Shown: one piece after another, positions 9,489-19,588 of the stretch
How the letters are laid out: the number at the start of each line of letters is the position of its first letter
Numbering within the stretch: the first letter of the stretch is position 1
Assembly (NCBI GenBank): GCA_019358875.1
Contig: JAHHIF010000009.1
Location: 122,876-186,875, forward strand
Direction: 5' to 3'
Source of the DNA: Symplocastrum torsivum CPER-KK1
GTDB taxonomy: Bacteria > Cyanobacteriota > Cyanobacteriia > Cyanobacteriales > Coleofasciculaceae
DNA length: 64,000 nucleotides
Translations under genes and position numbers: made by a program
The notes under the pieces: generated by a model
The model's database searches: none
What the model was told of the DNA's origin: nothing
The model's input: the letters and a program-made list of their open reading frames with translations, nothing else

Positions 9489-9598
9489 AATTAGATATTA
9501 AGAAGTATGAAGCGCCATCTTTATATTATGAGGGGAATCCTAAATATGAGGATCGCCCTCTTTCAGCTCAGGAGTAAATCAGGACAACCATCGCAATC

Positions 9599-11038
9599 AT
9601 GTTGGATAACCCCAGTGTGACACCCATTAATGATTCTGCCCTCATTGAGGAAATCAGCCTCTATATTTACCAAGCCATTCTCAAAATCCAGCAGCAGCAC
9701 CCTAACTTGCTAAGGGAAAAGTATAGGAATGTTCCGTTGCACAATCCCAAAAATCAGTCTACCTTCCTCGTAAAGCTGAAAGAAGGATTCAGCAAGGCTC
9801 AAGACCAGGAAGCACTGATTATAAATGTCCAAAAATTCCTGCAAATCTTGCTAGTTTCCAGCTACTTCAAGCTACCTGATTACGATAACTTGATAGAAAA
9901 AATTCGTTCTTCAACTCAACACTTAGTCTTGGATAGCTCAACAGATGTTGGACATTCGCAGCAAGTCAAACCATTGACATCTACGCTATCGAGAGCATTA
10001 CCAGAACCTTCAGAAGGAATTGCTATTTTACTTCTTGATGCGGAAAACTTAAAACTTGACGTTAATACCGAAAAATTCTTGACCGGGGTTTGTGTTTATC
10101 CTATTCAAATCAAAGTTGCTTTTGCTAACTGGAGTAAGATGGGTAAGCAAGATGTAGAATTTCATGGACGTGGCTACGAACTCATTCATGTTCCAGCGGG
10201 GAAAGACAGTGCTGATGTAAAAATGGCAACTGTTGGTTCTTCTATTTTTGTGCATTATCCGACAGCAAGAGAAGTTTTAGTTTGTTCGTCTGATGGGGTA
10301 ATGACTCATTTATGTAACACGCTTCAAACTCATGGTTTAACAGTATATCGAGTTCGTAAGCAAGCAGACAATTTAACAGTATTTAATAGCAAAACAAATC
10401 AAACTCAGATTCTTTCTCTCAAGCCTTCATTAGAAGTTCCCTCGCTGGAGCAAGCAATCAGTCAGCTTAAAGAGTTAATTAAAGTAGAGCAACAAGATAC
10501 CAACAATCCCTGGGTAAAACTCTCTAAAATTTCCAAATTATTTCACACCAAGTACAAACTAACTATCTCTCAAGTTGTGTCAGCTCATCTTCCAGGAAAG
10601 CGAGCTAGAGATATTTTTACCGAAAATAGCAAGGATTTTGTAGTTCATCAGCCTTCAGATGACGCTGAACTGTATCTAACTTTATTTGAAGTTAATCATC
10701 CAGATACTGTGAGTCGTCAAAATGGGGTTAAGGAAATTGAGTCAAAAACGAATTCGTTCCCTAGAAAAATCAACTCAAGAGTAGAACTAGAACAAGCCCT
10801 AATAAAACTTTTAACTGAATTAACTACAAAATCGCCTGGGAGTTACATTGGTCTTTCAACGCTTGGAACTCAGTTTAGTAGACAATATCATCAACCAATT
10901 ACCAAGATGATGAAAAGTTTACAGTTGAACGGTAATTTTATAAAATTTTTACAGTCTTGTAGTTATTTTAAGCTGAAGCAAACAGGCAAGGAATGGCAAG
11001 TTGCGATCGCTCAACCTGAACCTGCTACTTTAAAATGA
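9599..11038 (+). CDS. NYN-domain nuclease-like protein with LOTUS/OST-HTH domains
   Basis: This 479-residue protein combines three parts. Residues 15-105 are a helical region that may be a first winged-helix unit. Residues 138-265 are a NYN (PIN-like) domain: LLLDAEN (Asp147), the GKDSADVKM motif (Asp203, Asp206) and VCSSDGVM (Asp232) supply the acidic metal site of this RNase fold. Residues 285-365 and about 393-470 resemble two OST-HTH/LOTUS winged-helix domains (WVKLSKISKLF; PGSYIGLSTLGTQF), known to bind RNA. The likely role is RNA binding and cleavage or processing, inferred from the domains. It is a single-gene unit, divergent from ubiD. Confidence 0.8.
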   Translation: MLDNPSVTPINDSALIEEISLYIYQAILKIQQQHPNLLREKYRNVPLHNPKNQSTFLVKLKEGFSKAQDQEALIINVQKFLQILLVSSYFKLPDYDNLIEKIRSSTQHLVLDSSTDVGHSQQVKPLTSTLSRALPEPSEGIAILLLDAENLKLDVNTEKFLTGVCVYPIQIKVAFANWSKMGKQDVEFHGRGYELIHVPAGKDSADVKMATVGSSIFVHYPTAREVLVCSSDGVMTHLCNTLQTHGLTVYRVRKQADNLTVFNSKTNQTQILSLKPSLEVPSLEQAISQLKELIKVEQQDTNNPWVKLSKISKLFHTKYKLTISQVVSAHLPGKRARDIFTENSKDFVVHQPSDDAELYLTLFEVNHPDTVSRQNGVKEIESKTNSFPRKINSRVELEQALIKLLTELTTKSPGSYIGLSTLGTQFSRQYHQPITKMMKSLQLNGNFIKFLQSCSYFKLKQTGKEWQVAIAQPEPATLK

Positions 11039-11162
11039 TGCTACTTAATCACAAATTAGTGAAATAATTCCCCTTGCTTAACCAGTTCCGCTAAGCAATT
11101 CCGATATGCTAGCGTGGAAAAGCTTAATTCACCCTAACCAGCCCTTTGTCCATCAATAAGAT

Positions 11163-11846
11163 ATGTCCAGATTCATTGATTTAATTGTTGCGGGTGGCCC
11201 GGTAATGATACCAATTGTGGGGCTATCTGTCGCAACCTTTGCCTGCGCCTTGGAGCGGGGCTGGTTTTGGTTCCAGTTGTTGAGACAAGAAGATAGAATT
11301 GTCCACGATGTTCTGGCTGCAGCACGGGTTGACTTAGACAAAGCTGCCGCTATTGCCTCTCAAGCGCAGGCACTCCCGATTGGTCGCTACCTATTAGCAC
11401 CATTAAAGCTCAAGAACCCTACCCCTGAAACCTTTCATCTGGCATTAGAAGCTGCTGGTGACAAAGAATTTGTCCGGATGCATAAAGGAGATAAACTTCT
11501 AGAAAGTGTGGTTGGTCTTGCACCTTTACTCGGTTTGTTAGGTACCGTAACGGGTTTGATTGTCACGTTTAATAACCTTAATATTGGCGGTGATGGTGCG
11601 AGTGAGAGCACAACCAAGGCAGCGGCTGGTATTGGTGAGGCTCTGATCACGACAGCCGCTGGTATGATTGTGGCAATCATTGCTTTGTCATTTTTCCGAA
11701 TTTTCGTTACCTTACAATCGCAACAAATAGACTATTTTTCTGAAGTTGGTAGCGAATTAGAATTAATCTACCGACAAACTTGGTACGAACCCTCTTTTCC
11801 TAATAAAAGCTCATCTATCAGCGATCAGCTATCGTCTGAATATTAG
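11163..11846 (+). CDS. exbB: ExbB/TolQ/MotA-family proton channel protein
   Basis: A 227-residue inner-membrane protein with three membrane helices (about 8-30, 108-132 and 152-177) and the conserved LAPLLGLLGTVTGLI and GEALITTAAGMIVAI segments of the ExbB/TolQ family. With ExbD it uses the proton gradient to energise a TonB- or Tol-like partner at the outer membrane. The exbD gene follows 50 bases downstream. No tonB or tolA is next to it, so whether it serves TonB-dependent uptake or another system is open. Confidence 0.9.
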   Translation: MSRFIDLIVAGGPVMIPIVGLSVATFACALERGWFWFQLLRQEDRIVHDVLAAARVDLDKAAAIASQAQALPIGRYLLAPLKLKNPTPETFHLALEAAGDKEFVRMHKGDKLLESVVGLAPLLGLLGTVTGLIVTFNNLNIGGDGASESTTKAAAGIGEALITTAAGMIVAIIALSFFRIFVTLQSQQIDYFSEVGSELELIYRQTWYEPSFPNKSSSISDQLSSEY

Positions 11847-11896
11847 GTCTTCAGAGTAAATATAATATCTAAAATCTAGAATCCCAACTTAACATA

Positions 11897-12310
11897 ATGC
11901 GCTTCAAATCTAAGCATAAAAGCTCGCAGATGCCAGAAATTAACCTGGTGCCAATGATGGATGTCATTATGACAATTTTGACATTCTTCATCATTGTGTC
12001 CATGACTTTAACAAATCAGCAGAATGCGGTTAATGTGACTCTACCTAGCGCAGGTGAGGGACTCAGTGAGCAGAAAACACCCGATCCACTAGTTGTGAGT
12101 ATTAACGAGCAGAGACAACTATTTCTAGGGAAGCAACAGATTACTGAAGAGCAATTAGCTCAACCAATGCAAGCTTATTTGCAGCAACACCCAGAAGGAG
12201 CAGTTGTTTTAAATGCAGACCGTAAATTGCCCTACGAAGAGGTTGTGAAGGTTCTTGGAAAAATGAGGGATATTGGAGGCGATCGCGTTTCTCTGGCAAT
12301 TGAAAGCTAA
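11897..12310 (+). CDS. exbD: ExbD/TolR-family biopolymer transport protein
   Basis: The 137-residue partner of ExbB has one N-terminal membrane helix (residues 17-40) preceded by the conserved PEINLVPMMD motif. Asp22 is the membrane aspartate that carries protons in this family. A periplasmic domain follows (residues 45-137). It is the second gene of a two-gene unit, and a long hairpin lies beyond its stop. Confidence 0.9.
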   Translation: MRFKSKHKSSQMPEINLVPMMDVIMTILTFFIIVSMTLTNQQNAVNVTLPSAGEGLSEQKTPDPLVVSINEQRQLFLGKQQITEEQLAQPMQAYLQQHPEGAVVLNADRKLPYEEVVKVLGKMRDIGGDRVSLAIES

Positions 12311-12383
12311 GCACGATGCCGCTTTGTCGGTCTTATTGCTGAGAAACCTCAAGCGCGATCGCTCTGGCCAATTCCTCTGTCTC

Positions 12384-12425
12384 ATCCCTATTCTAAGAAA
12401 CCATCTGTCTTCTTAGAATAGGGAT
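12384..12425. terminator. Perfect 16-bp inverted repeat between convergent genes
   Basis: ATCCCTATTCTAAGAA at 12384-12399 is the exact reverse complement of 12410-12425, with a 10-base loop. It lies between the convergent exbD and bicA genes, 74 bases beyond one stop and 12 beyond the other, so a bidirectional terminator is the likely role. No T-tract follows on either strand, so Rho-independent action is uncertain. Confidence 0.5.
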
Positions 12426-12436
12426 AGCAGGTTCGT

Positions 12437-14143
12437 TTAAGAAAGAGAAGGGAAAGGTTTGTCAGTTTCATCGTAGGTATAGCCTTGCTTTTCACGAACT
12501 AGAGCGAAACCTTCTTGTAGTGCAGTAAGGCGATCGCCCATCCAGTGGTGTCCCGGAATTAAACCAGCAATACCCAACTTTTCTAAGCGACGTTTTACCT
12601 TCCCGGTTGCCCCAACAACTATCACTTGCCGTCCCGCATCAATCGCCTCTTGAATTGCATTTTCAATTGCCAAAGAAGAGGTTACACCCAGGATAGGAAC
12701 TTCCCCTAAATCGACAATCAAAACATCATAATTAGCAATGGCACTATGTTCTCTCGCAATGGCTTTGGCAACACCGAAAATCATCGGTCCACTAAGATGG
12801 AACAGTAAAACTCGCCCGTTTGCTAAATCTAAAAGTTGCTTTTCTTCGTCAGTGAGGACAATTTGATCGTCAGCGTCAGTAATTGCTTTCACGGAATTGG
12901 ATTGAAGTTCGTCAAGGCGCTCGATCGTCAAGATATTCGCGATAAATACACCGACAGCTACGGCTATCATTAAATCGACAAACACCGTTAGCAGCACCAC
13001 AGTATAGACAATTCCGGCTGCCTTCCAAGAAATTTTATGAACCCGTTTGAGAAAACCCCAATCAATAATATTAATCCCTACTTTTAAGACAATCCCAGCT
13101 AAGACTGCAAGGGGAATACCAGACGTTAAGGGAGCCGCCCACAACACGACGATTAAAAGAACTAAAGCCCGACTAATACCCGATAATGCAGTGCGTCCAC
13201 CAGCTTGGATATTAACTACAGTAGCCGTTGTCGCTCCAGCACCCGCAATCCCACCACATAAGCCAGTAATCACATTAGCAATACCTTGACCAATTAATTC
13301 TTTATTGGATTTATGTTCGGTGCGAGTGAGACTGTCAGCTACGAGACAAGTTAACAGGCAGTCAATGGAACCCACTATTCCCAAGACTATCGAATTAACA
13401 AACATTAATTGCAAATTTTCAGGGCTAAAAGTAGGCATCTGGAAATTAGGCAAACCCGGAGTAATTTCTCCAATTGTGGCAATCGTGCGAATCTCAAAGC
13501 CACTCAATAAAGTCAGAGAAATTGCCGTACCAATGACTAAAGCGACCAGTTGCGGCGGAACTACGTTTTTAAGTTGACGAGGGTAAAAGAAAAGAATGGC
13601 TAAGGTTATTACCCCTAAAAGGGTTTCCCAAGGATTGATGTTAGTGATTAAGGTAGGTAGATTCTGAATCACGCCAAGGACACCCCCTTTAGGCGTTTCT
13701 TGTCCTATAAAAGGAGCGATTCGCAGAAAAATCAGAATGACGCCAATTCCGGTCATAAATCCAGAAATCACGTTGTAGGGCAACATCGTAATATATCGCC
13801 CCAATCGCAATACCCCAAAGAGGATTTGAAAGACTCCTGCCATTATCACAACAGTAAATGCCATTGCCAGACCATTTTCAGGATTATTAGCGGTTAGTCC
13901 GGCAATGACAGCGGTGACAATGACTGTCATCGGGCCTGTTGGTTCAGAAATTAGACTTGGTGTACCGCCAAATAAAGCGGCAAAAAATCCGACTAATATT
14001 GCTCCCCATAATCCGGCAGAAGCACCAGCCCCAGAAGCAATACCAAATGCTAATGCCATCGGTAAGGCAACAACCGCCGCTGTTAACCCCCCAAGAATAT
14101 CTCCTTGTACGTTGCGAAAATGGATTTGATTGGTTATTTGCAT
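12437..14143 (-). CDS. bicA: BicA-type SulP sodium-dependent bicarbonate transporter
   Basis: A 568-residue SulP carrier with 12-14 membrane segments up to about residue 405 and a cytosolic STAS domain from about 440 to 560. The sequence closely follows the known cyanobacterial BicA: it opens MQITNQIHFRNVQGDILGG, contains GGTPSLISEPTGPMTVIVTA and TRTEHKSNKELIGQG, and has the STAS segment LSGPMIFGVAKAIAREH. BicA imports bicarbonate with sodium for the carbon-concentrating mechanism. The BicA assignment, rather than sulfate permease, rests on remembered family motifs. It lies 162 bases downstream of the usp gene on the same strand. Confidence 0.88.
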   Translation of the reverse strand: MQITNQIHFRNVQGDILGGLTAAVVALPMALAFGIASGAGASAGLWGAILVGFFAALFGGTPSLISEPTGPMTVIVTAVIAGLTANNPENGLAMAFTVVIMAGVFQILFGVLRLGRYITMLPYNVISGFMTGIGVILIFLRIAPFIGQETPKGGVLGVIQNLPTLITNINPWETLLGVITLAILFFYPRQLKNVVPPQLVALVIGTAISLTLLSGFEIRTIATIGEITPGLPNFQMPTFSPENLQLMFVNSIVLGIVGSIDCLLTCLVADSLTRTEHKSNKELIGQGIANVITGLCGGIAGAGATTATVVNIQAGGRTALSGISRALVLLIVVLWAAPLTSGIPLAVLAGIVLKVGINIIDWGFLKRVHKISWKAAGIVYTVVLLTVFVDLMIAVAVGVFIANILTIERLDELQSNSVKAITDADDQIVLTDEEKQLLDLANGRVLLFHLSGPMIFGVAKAIAREHSAIANYDVLIVDLGEVPILGVTSSLAIENAIQEAIDAGRQVIVVGATGKVKRRLEKLGIAGLIPGHHWMGDRLTALQEGFALVREKQGYTYDETDKPFPSLS

Positions 14144-14170
14144 GAAAGGTTTTCCTCTATTAAAAAATTG

Positions 14171-14303
14171 GTAAGCGTTCAGCTATTAGCCATCAGCCGT
14201 CAGCTTTAAAATATGCTTTTGGGCTTTGTATTGGCACGAATAGTAAGTTAGCTAAACACCTCTATAGCTAATAAAAGCTGATAGCTGATGGCTGAATGCT
14301 TAC
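14171..14303. repeat. Imperfect long inverted repeat of GCTGATG/GCTGATA-type heptamers
   Basis: The arm at 14171-14207 (GTAAGCGTTCAGC..., ending in CAGCTTT) is complementary, with mismatches, to the arm at 14273-14303 (AAAAGCTGATAGCTGATGGC...). Together they could fold into a long hairpin filling the bicA-usp gap. Related single arms occur at 5978-6008 and 36296-36322, so this is a dispersed family in this genome. Confidence 0.6.
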
Positions 14304-14304
14304 G

Positions 14305-15168
14305 TTAACGAAATAGCAATACAGGAATATTGCTACTTCTCAGTAGTTGGGCAGTGGTACTACCAATCACTAAATGGCGAATGCGGCTATGTCCGTAAGC
14401 TCCCATTAGCAAAAGACTGATATCATGCTGGGTAATATAGTTGGCGATCGCTTTTTCTGGTTCACCCTCTATGACGCTACAAACTGGCTCAAATCCTGCT
14501 TCTTGCAATCTTTCTTTCCCTTCATCGAGTCTAGCGTTCGCCCTTTGATATGAGTCATTTTTTGTCACCTTCAGTAGATGTATATCTAAACTTTTGAAGA
14601 AAGGATTCTCTCCTAAAAATTGCAGTATCTTCTTGGCAGTTAGACTGCCATCATACGTAACCAAAACGCGATCAATCCGTTTAAATTCACGGGGAGTCAC
14701 TAAGCAAGGCTTATGACTACTACGAACAATTCGATCCACATTTGCCCCTAAATGTCCAGAAGCAAAATCTGCTGCTTCTCCCCGTTTACCTAAAACAATC
14801 AGAGCTGAATTTTCTTCAAACTCATGAAAACAATCCACCAGAAATCCTGTTTTATGAGTTAAATTAAACTTTTCTATGCCTTCAGCTTTTAGAGTCTCGG
14901 CGGCATTTTGTAAAATCAATCTTGCTCGTTGGTTGTTCAGCTTGGCTTTTTCATGTTCTAAATTCACCAACTCATTCAGCAATTGTTCGGAAGCGCCAAG
15001 CCCAATGCTACCGCTTAAGTTACCAGTAGATGCTACTTTCTGACTGCGAATATCTGTAACAGACAAAACATTGATTTGGGCATTGACTTTTGTGGCAAAC
15101 CAAGCTCCATATTTATAAACATTTTCAGCAAAAGATGACCCATCGGTACAAAGTAAAATAGTTTTCAT
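14305..15168 (-). CDS. Tandem-domain universal stress protein (UspA)
   Basis: The 287-residue protein contains two Usp folds (about 1-145 and 150-287). The second keeps the nucleotide motif G-x2-G-x9-G-S (GAYGHSRIRHLVIGS); the first has a looser version (GKRGEAADF...). Usp proteins bind ATP and modulate stress or transport functions. It sits between two SulP transporter genes on the same strand, 45 bases after the upstream one, so it probably belongs to that operon and may regulate transport; that role is inferred from position. Confidence 0.88.
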   Translation of the reverse strand: MKTILLCTDGSSFAENVYKYGAWFATKVNAQINVLSVTDIRSQKVASTGNLSGSIGLGASEQLLNELVNLEHEKAKLNNQRARLILQNAAETLKAEGIEKFNLTHKTGFLVDCFHEFEENSALIVLGKRGEAADFASGHLGANVDRIVRSSHKPCLVTPREFKRIDRVLVTYDGSLTAKKILQFLGENPFFKSLDIHLLKVTKNDSYQRANARLDEGKERLQEAGFEPVCSVIEGEPEKAIANYITQHDISLLLMGAYGHSRIRHLVIGSTTAQLLRSSNIPVLLFR

Positions 15169-15213
15169 CGTGGTTTTAGACCCTGAAAATTAAAGGATTG
15201 AAACGTAAAGATA

Positions 15214-16686
15214 CTACTGCTTTTTCAGGGCATCGGACTTTTGAGAAAGTGCCAATTTATTCAGCAAGGTCGTACTCGCTTCATTCAGCCCGATTAGCTC
15301 CACTTCTGCTCCATTGCGGCGAAATTTAAGTACCGCTTTATCGAGTACCTCCACTGCCCCTTGATCCCACAGGTGAGCATAGGTTAGATCGATAGTGACG
15401 CGCTCAACCAGTTCTGTAAAATCAAAAAACCCTAGAAACTCATCTCTCGATAAAAAGAAAATTTGTCCGGCTACTTTATAAATGCGATGCGAACCATCTT
15501 CACTCAGCATTTTATCCACAAATACCAACTGGGCAATCTTGTTAGAGAAGAATACTGTACTCATGACGATGCCTGTCACCACGCCAAGGGCAAAATTTCG
15601 GGTGAAAATTGTTACAAACATCGTCGTTAACATGACGGCGGTTTCAGTGCGGGGGATGCGGGGAAGATTTTTGAAGGATGACCAACGAAATGTACCAATT
15701 GACACCATGATCATCACGGCTACTAATGCCGCCATCGGCATTTGCTTGACCCAATCTTGCAAAAACAAAATGGCAAATAATAGGAAAACCCCAGCCGCAA
15801 GAGTTGATAGTCTTCCCCGTCCGCCAGACTGCACATTAATCACCGATTGCCCAATCATTCCACACCCAGCCATACCCCCAAAGAAGGCTGTGATGATATT
15901 GGCAATGCCTTGTCCTCTGGCTTCTTGGTTTTTATCACTGGGGGTATCGGTGAGTTCATCCACCAGTGAAGCGGTTAAGAATGAAGCCAATAAACCCACG
16001 ATCGCCAAGGTCAGGGAATAGGGCAGGATAATCTCTAGTGTCTCTACAGTTAACGGGACTTGGGGCAGGGCAAATAAGGGTAGGGTGGTGGGTAACTCTC
16101 CCATATCCCCAACGGTGGGAACATCGAGTTTGAGAGCGATCGCAGCTATCGTCATCACCGCCAGTGCCACCAAGGGAGAGGGGACGACTTTGGTAAAGCG
16201 AGGCAGAATGTAAATAATCCCCAAGGAAAGGACAGTCAGCACGTACACCGTCGGCGGCACATTCGTCAGTTGGGGCAACTGGGCGAGGAAAATTAACACC
16301 GCCAGCGCATTGATATAGCCAATCATCACCGCCCTGGGTACAAATCTCATTTGGCGTCCCAGTTTTAGCACCCCAAACAAAACTTGAAAGACCCCTGTTA
16401 ACAAGGTTGCCGCAAATAGATACTGCAAGCCATGATCTTTGACTAAATCAATCATCAACAGAGCCATTGCTCCTGTGGCAGCAGAAATTGACCCCGGTCT
16501 ACCTCCTAAAAACGCCGTCGTGACCGCAATAATAAATGAGGCGTAAAGCCCGACTTTGGGATCGACCCCGGCAATGATCGAAAAGGCGATCGCTTCTGGA
16601 ATCAGTGCCAGCCCCACGACTGCACCTGCCATAATGTCTCGCCGAGTGTTAAAAAACCACTCTCGCCTCAGAATTGTCCCGTTCAA
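15214..16686 (-). CDS. SulP-family anion transporter with STAS domain
   Basis: A 490-residue SulP carrier shorter than the bicA product. It has the family N-terminus ([24 protein letters not shown]), the [19 protein letters not shown] segment, [19 protein letters not shown] in the second repeat, and a short STAS domain from about residue 395. The substrate could be bicarbonate or sulfate; its place directly upstream of usp and bicA favours inorganic-carbon or related anion uptake, but this is inference. It appears to head a three-gene minus-strand group, with a long intergenic region upstream. Confidence 0.85.
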   Translation of the reverse strand: MNGTILRREWFFNTRRDIMAGAVVGLALIPEAIAFSIIAGVDPKVGLYASFIIAVTTAFLGGRPGSISAATGAMALLMIDLVKDHGLQYLFAATLLTGVFQVLFGVLKLGRQMRFVPRAVMIGYINALAVLIFLAQLPQLTNVPPTVYVLTVLSLGIIYILPRFTKVVPSPLVALAVMTIAAIALKLDVPTVGDMGELPTTLPLFALPQVPLTVETLEIILPYSLTLAIVGLLASFLTASLVDELTDTPSDKNQEARGQGIANIITAFFGGMAGCGMIGQSVINVQSGGRGRLSTLAAGVFLLFAILFLQDWVKQMPMAALVAVMIMVSIGTFRWSSFKNLPRIPRTETAVMLTTMFVTIFTRNFALGVVTGIVMSTVFFSNKIAQLVFVDKMLSEDGSHRIYKVAGQIFFLSRDEFLGFFDFTELVERVTIDLTYAHLWDQGAVEVLDKAVLKFRRNGAEVELIGLNEASTTLLNKLALSQKSDALKKQ

Positions 16687-17743
16687 GTTTCCTCCTCAAG
16701 TAGCTGTCTGAAAAAAAGGCAAGACTCTTGACGCACTGCGTTTGGGCACACCTATCATGCGATCGTGAGAGAAACAAGTACTATGAAGAGTAAATAAACT
16801 GTTGCTGGCGCTTTAATTCAGAGTCTACAAAGACCGCACTGCAGTAGCTAAGTACTAGGTATTGGTGAAAACGAATAACTCGTTTTAAATCATAAGGGAG
16901 CCTTTCTACAAGCTCATGCCTCAAGCACACCTGAGGGGTTAGTTAACTTACTAACTGCAACGCGAAGCAATCTAATTCAGACCAGCCTTTACTCGCCAAG
17001 CTTTGTACTGTTGGACGAGAACACCCTTTCTTCACAGCAAGACCTTAGTTCCACGCTAGGGTGGACAATTCCAAATACTTAAAGCTACTGAAGAGATTGC
17101 TTTGTGCGACATTACTTGCATCTGTTGCCGATGAATACCCATAAGGAAACTTATGGTTTGAAGCAAGCATATCACAAGGATTTTACAATCTGCAATGAAA
17201 ATATATATTTTCTACTTTGTAGCCAGGAAACCATTGGATTTGAGCAATTTGCGAGTTATGCGCCGATTTTGGGATTGGCGATAATAGTGCCATTCAGCTT
17301 GTAGTAACCGCTAAAGCGGTTATAAAAGAAACTCTATGTACGAACGGTGCGATCGCCTGCTCAAATCCACTGACTCACCGCCGCCTCATCAAGTTGATCA
17401 CAATTGGCACACACTCACCCAACCGGACACAACCCACTAATTATGTGTAATTATTTGTGTAAATCAATTAAAACTGTTGAATCGCCTAACAGGTGCTATT
17501 GATTAGATAGAGTCTTGTATTCCATAATTTAAGCCGTGGGTCACTATCTCGCTACAAAAACGAACCGACTCAGCCTGTTGGCGATCGCTCATCAGTGCCC
17601 ACCTTAAGTATTGCCCTGTCACTATTACCTTAATTCTGGTAAAGCCTGTGTTGAGTTTCAAGAGCGGCTTTACCTATGGAATGAGCCAATCGAGTTCATG
17701 CGACTCTAGACTCTCAAGATAGGGCGAGTAGAAGGATTAAATC
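16687..17743. other. Intergenic region of about 1 kb, little content recognised
   Basis: This gap separates divergent promoters for the SulP gene (-) and prfC (+). A 66-codon frame at 17104-17304 is unconvincing. A perfect small hairpin with TAACCGC and GCGGTTA arms lies at 17305-17322 directly after it. Several HIP1 octamers are present. No RNA gene was recognised. Confidence 0.5.
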
Positions 17744-19369
17744 ATGGTTGTAACATCATCTGAGTTAGAAGACGGGATTGCTCAAGCGGTTGAGCACCGT
17801 CGGAATTTTGCGATTATTTCCCACCCCGACGCGGGAAAAACAACACTAACAGAAAAGCTGCTGCTCTACGGAGGAGCCATCCAAGAAGCAGGAGCCGTAA
17901 AAGCGAAGCGGACACAGCGCAGTGCCACCTCTGACTGGATGGCATTGGAGCAACAGCGGGGAATTTCCATTACCTCCACCGTATTGCAGTTTGAGTATCA
18001 AGATCACGTCCTCAACCTGCTAGATACCCCTGGACACCAAGACTTTAGCGAAGACACCTATCGCACCCTAGCAGCCGCCGATAACGCGGTGATGCTAATC
18101 GATGCCGCCAAAGGACTGGAGACGCAAACTCGCAAGCTGTTTGAGGTGTGTCGCTTGCGCCGCCTACCCATTTTTACCTTCATCAACAAGCTCGATCGCC
18201 CCAGCCTGACTCCCTTTGAGCTGATGGATGAAATTGAGCAAGAGTTGGGCTTAGCAACCTATGCCGTTAACTATCCCATTGGCACAGGCGATCAGTTCCA
18301 AGGGGTGTTTGAGCGCAGAACGCGCAAAATTCACCTATTCGAGCGAACCGCCGCCCACGGCAAAAAGAAAGCGTCAGACACCACGATTAACCTCGACGAT
18401 TCCCAGATTGAATCACTCATTGATCGCGATTTGTATAACCAGTTCAAAGAGGAATTAGAAATCCTGGAAGGCGCAGGTGCAGAGCTAGATTTGCCAGCCG
18501 TTCATCGGGGTGAAATGACACCTGTGTTCTTCGGCAGCGCGATGAATAACTTCGGGGTGGAACTGTTCTTGCAATCGTTCCTAGACTACGCGGCAAAGCC
18601 AGAAGCTTACGAGAGTAACCTAGGTGAAGTATCGCCCACTTACCCAGAATTCACCGGGTTTGTATTCAAGCTTCAGGCAAACATGGACCCGAAACACCGC
18701 GATCGCATCGCCTTTGTGCGCGTTTGCTCTGGTAAGTTTGAAAAAGACATGGTAGTGAAACACGCTCGCACAGGGAAAAGCATCCGCCTGTCCCGTCCGC
18801 AAAAGCTATTTGCTCAAGAGCGAGAGTCGGTGGAATATGCTTACCCCGGCGATGTGATTGGGTTAAACAATCCGGGAGCGTTCACCATTGGCGATACGGT
18901 TTACACGGGTGAGAAGTTGGTGTATCCCGCGATTCCATCCTTCTCACCTGAACTGTTTGCTTACTTGAGAAACGCTGACCCCAGGCAGTACAAGAACTTC
19001 AACAAGGGAGTTGCCGAGCTTCAGGAAGAGGGCGCGGTACAGATTTTGTACTCCACCGATGAGAGTAAACGGGAACCGATTCTAGCTGCCGTGGGACAAC
19101 TCCAGTTTGAGGTGGTGCAGTTCCGGTTGGCTCAGGAATATGGTGTAGAAACCCGCTTGGAACCCCTAGGCTTTACCGTAGCGCGTTGGGTGACAGGAGG
19201 TTGGGACGCTTTGGAAAAAGCCGGACGACTGTTTAACACGTTTGTGGTGAAAGACCGTTGGGAGCGTCCAGTATTGCTGTTCAAGAATCAGTGGAATTTA
19301 GAGCAGGTGGTGTCTGACCAACCGAAACTCGAACTCAGTCCCATCGGCTTGCCGCCTGCTGTGGATTAG
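17744..19369 (+). CDS. prfC: Peptide chain release factor 3
   Basis: RF3 is a translational GTPase that recycles RF1 and RF2 from the ribosome after termination. The 541-residue protein has all G motifs near the N-terminus: [15 protein letters not shown] (P-loop, about 27-41), the RGISITSTV switch I region, [16 protein letters not shown] (G3) and NKLDR (G4). The C-terminal RF3 domain includes the [16 protein letters not shown] stretch. AAGGA at 17732-17736 lies 7 bases before the ATG and supports the start. It is a stand-alone gene. Confidence 0.96.
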   Translation: MVVTSSELEDGIAQAVEHRRNFAIISHPDAGKTTLTEKLLLYGGAIQEAGAVKAKRTQRSATSDWMALEQQRGISITSTVLQFEYQDHVLNLLDTPGHQDFSEDTYRTLAAADNAVMLIDAAKGLETQTRKLFEVCRLRRLPIFTFINKLDRPSLTPFELMDEIEQELGLATYAVNYPIGTGDQFQGVFERRTRKIHLFERTAAHGKKKASDTTINLDDSQIESLIDRDLYNQFKEELEILEGAGAELDLPAVHRGEMTPVFFGSAMNNFGVELFLQSFLDYAAKPEAYESNLGEVSPTYPEFTGFVFKLQANMDPKHRDRIAFVRVCSGKFEKDMVVKHARTGKSIRLSRPQKLFAQERESVEYAYPGDVIGLNNPGAFTIGDTVYTGEKLVYPAIPSFSPELFAYLRNADPRQYKNFNKGVAELQEEGAVQILYSTDESKREPILAAVGQLQFEVVQFRLAQEYGVETRLEPLGFTVARWVTGGWDALEKAGRLFNTFVVKDRWERPVLLFKNQWNLEQVVSDQPKLELSPIGLPPAVD

Positions 19370-19588
19370 ATCGCATCCCAGTCTATTCATTAGTTATTAG
19401 TTGCTACAGATAAAGCCTTAGGTCATTGAATCTATCTGTGCAAGGTTTGTCGTTGGCGAACCACTCAACGATACCTGAGTTGGTTCGCTGTTAATCTAAA
19501 GTACAGTTGCCAAACGCGAGTCTCTAAATTCGCCTTCTCCGGCGATTAACGTTGAAGCTTTTCTTTACGAAGCAGCTCTTACGCTTTG

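Noticed and set aside
15190..15204. GGATTGAAACG resembling the CRISPR repeat end
   Set aside because: Only about ten bases match, there is no second copy nearby and no spacer pattern.
17104..17304. 66-codon plus-strand frame in the prfC upstream region
   Set aside because: Composition is irregular, there is no clear ribosome-binding site and no recognised family. A small hairpin directly after its stop is the only support.
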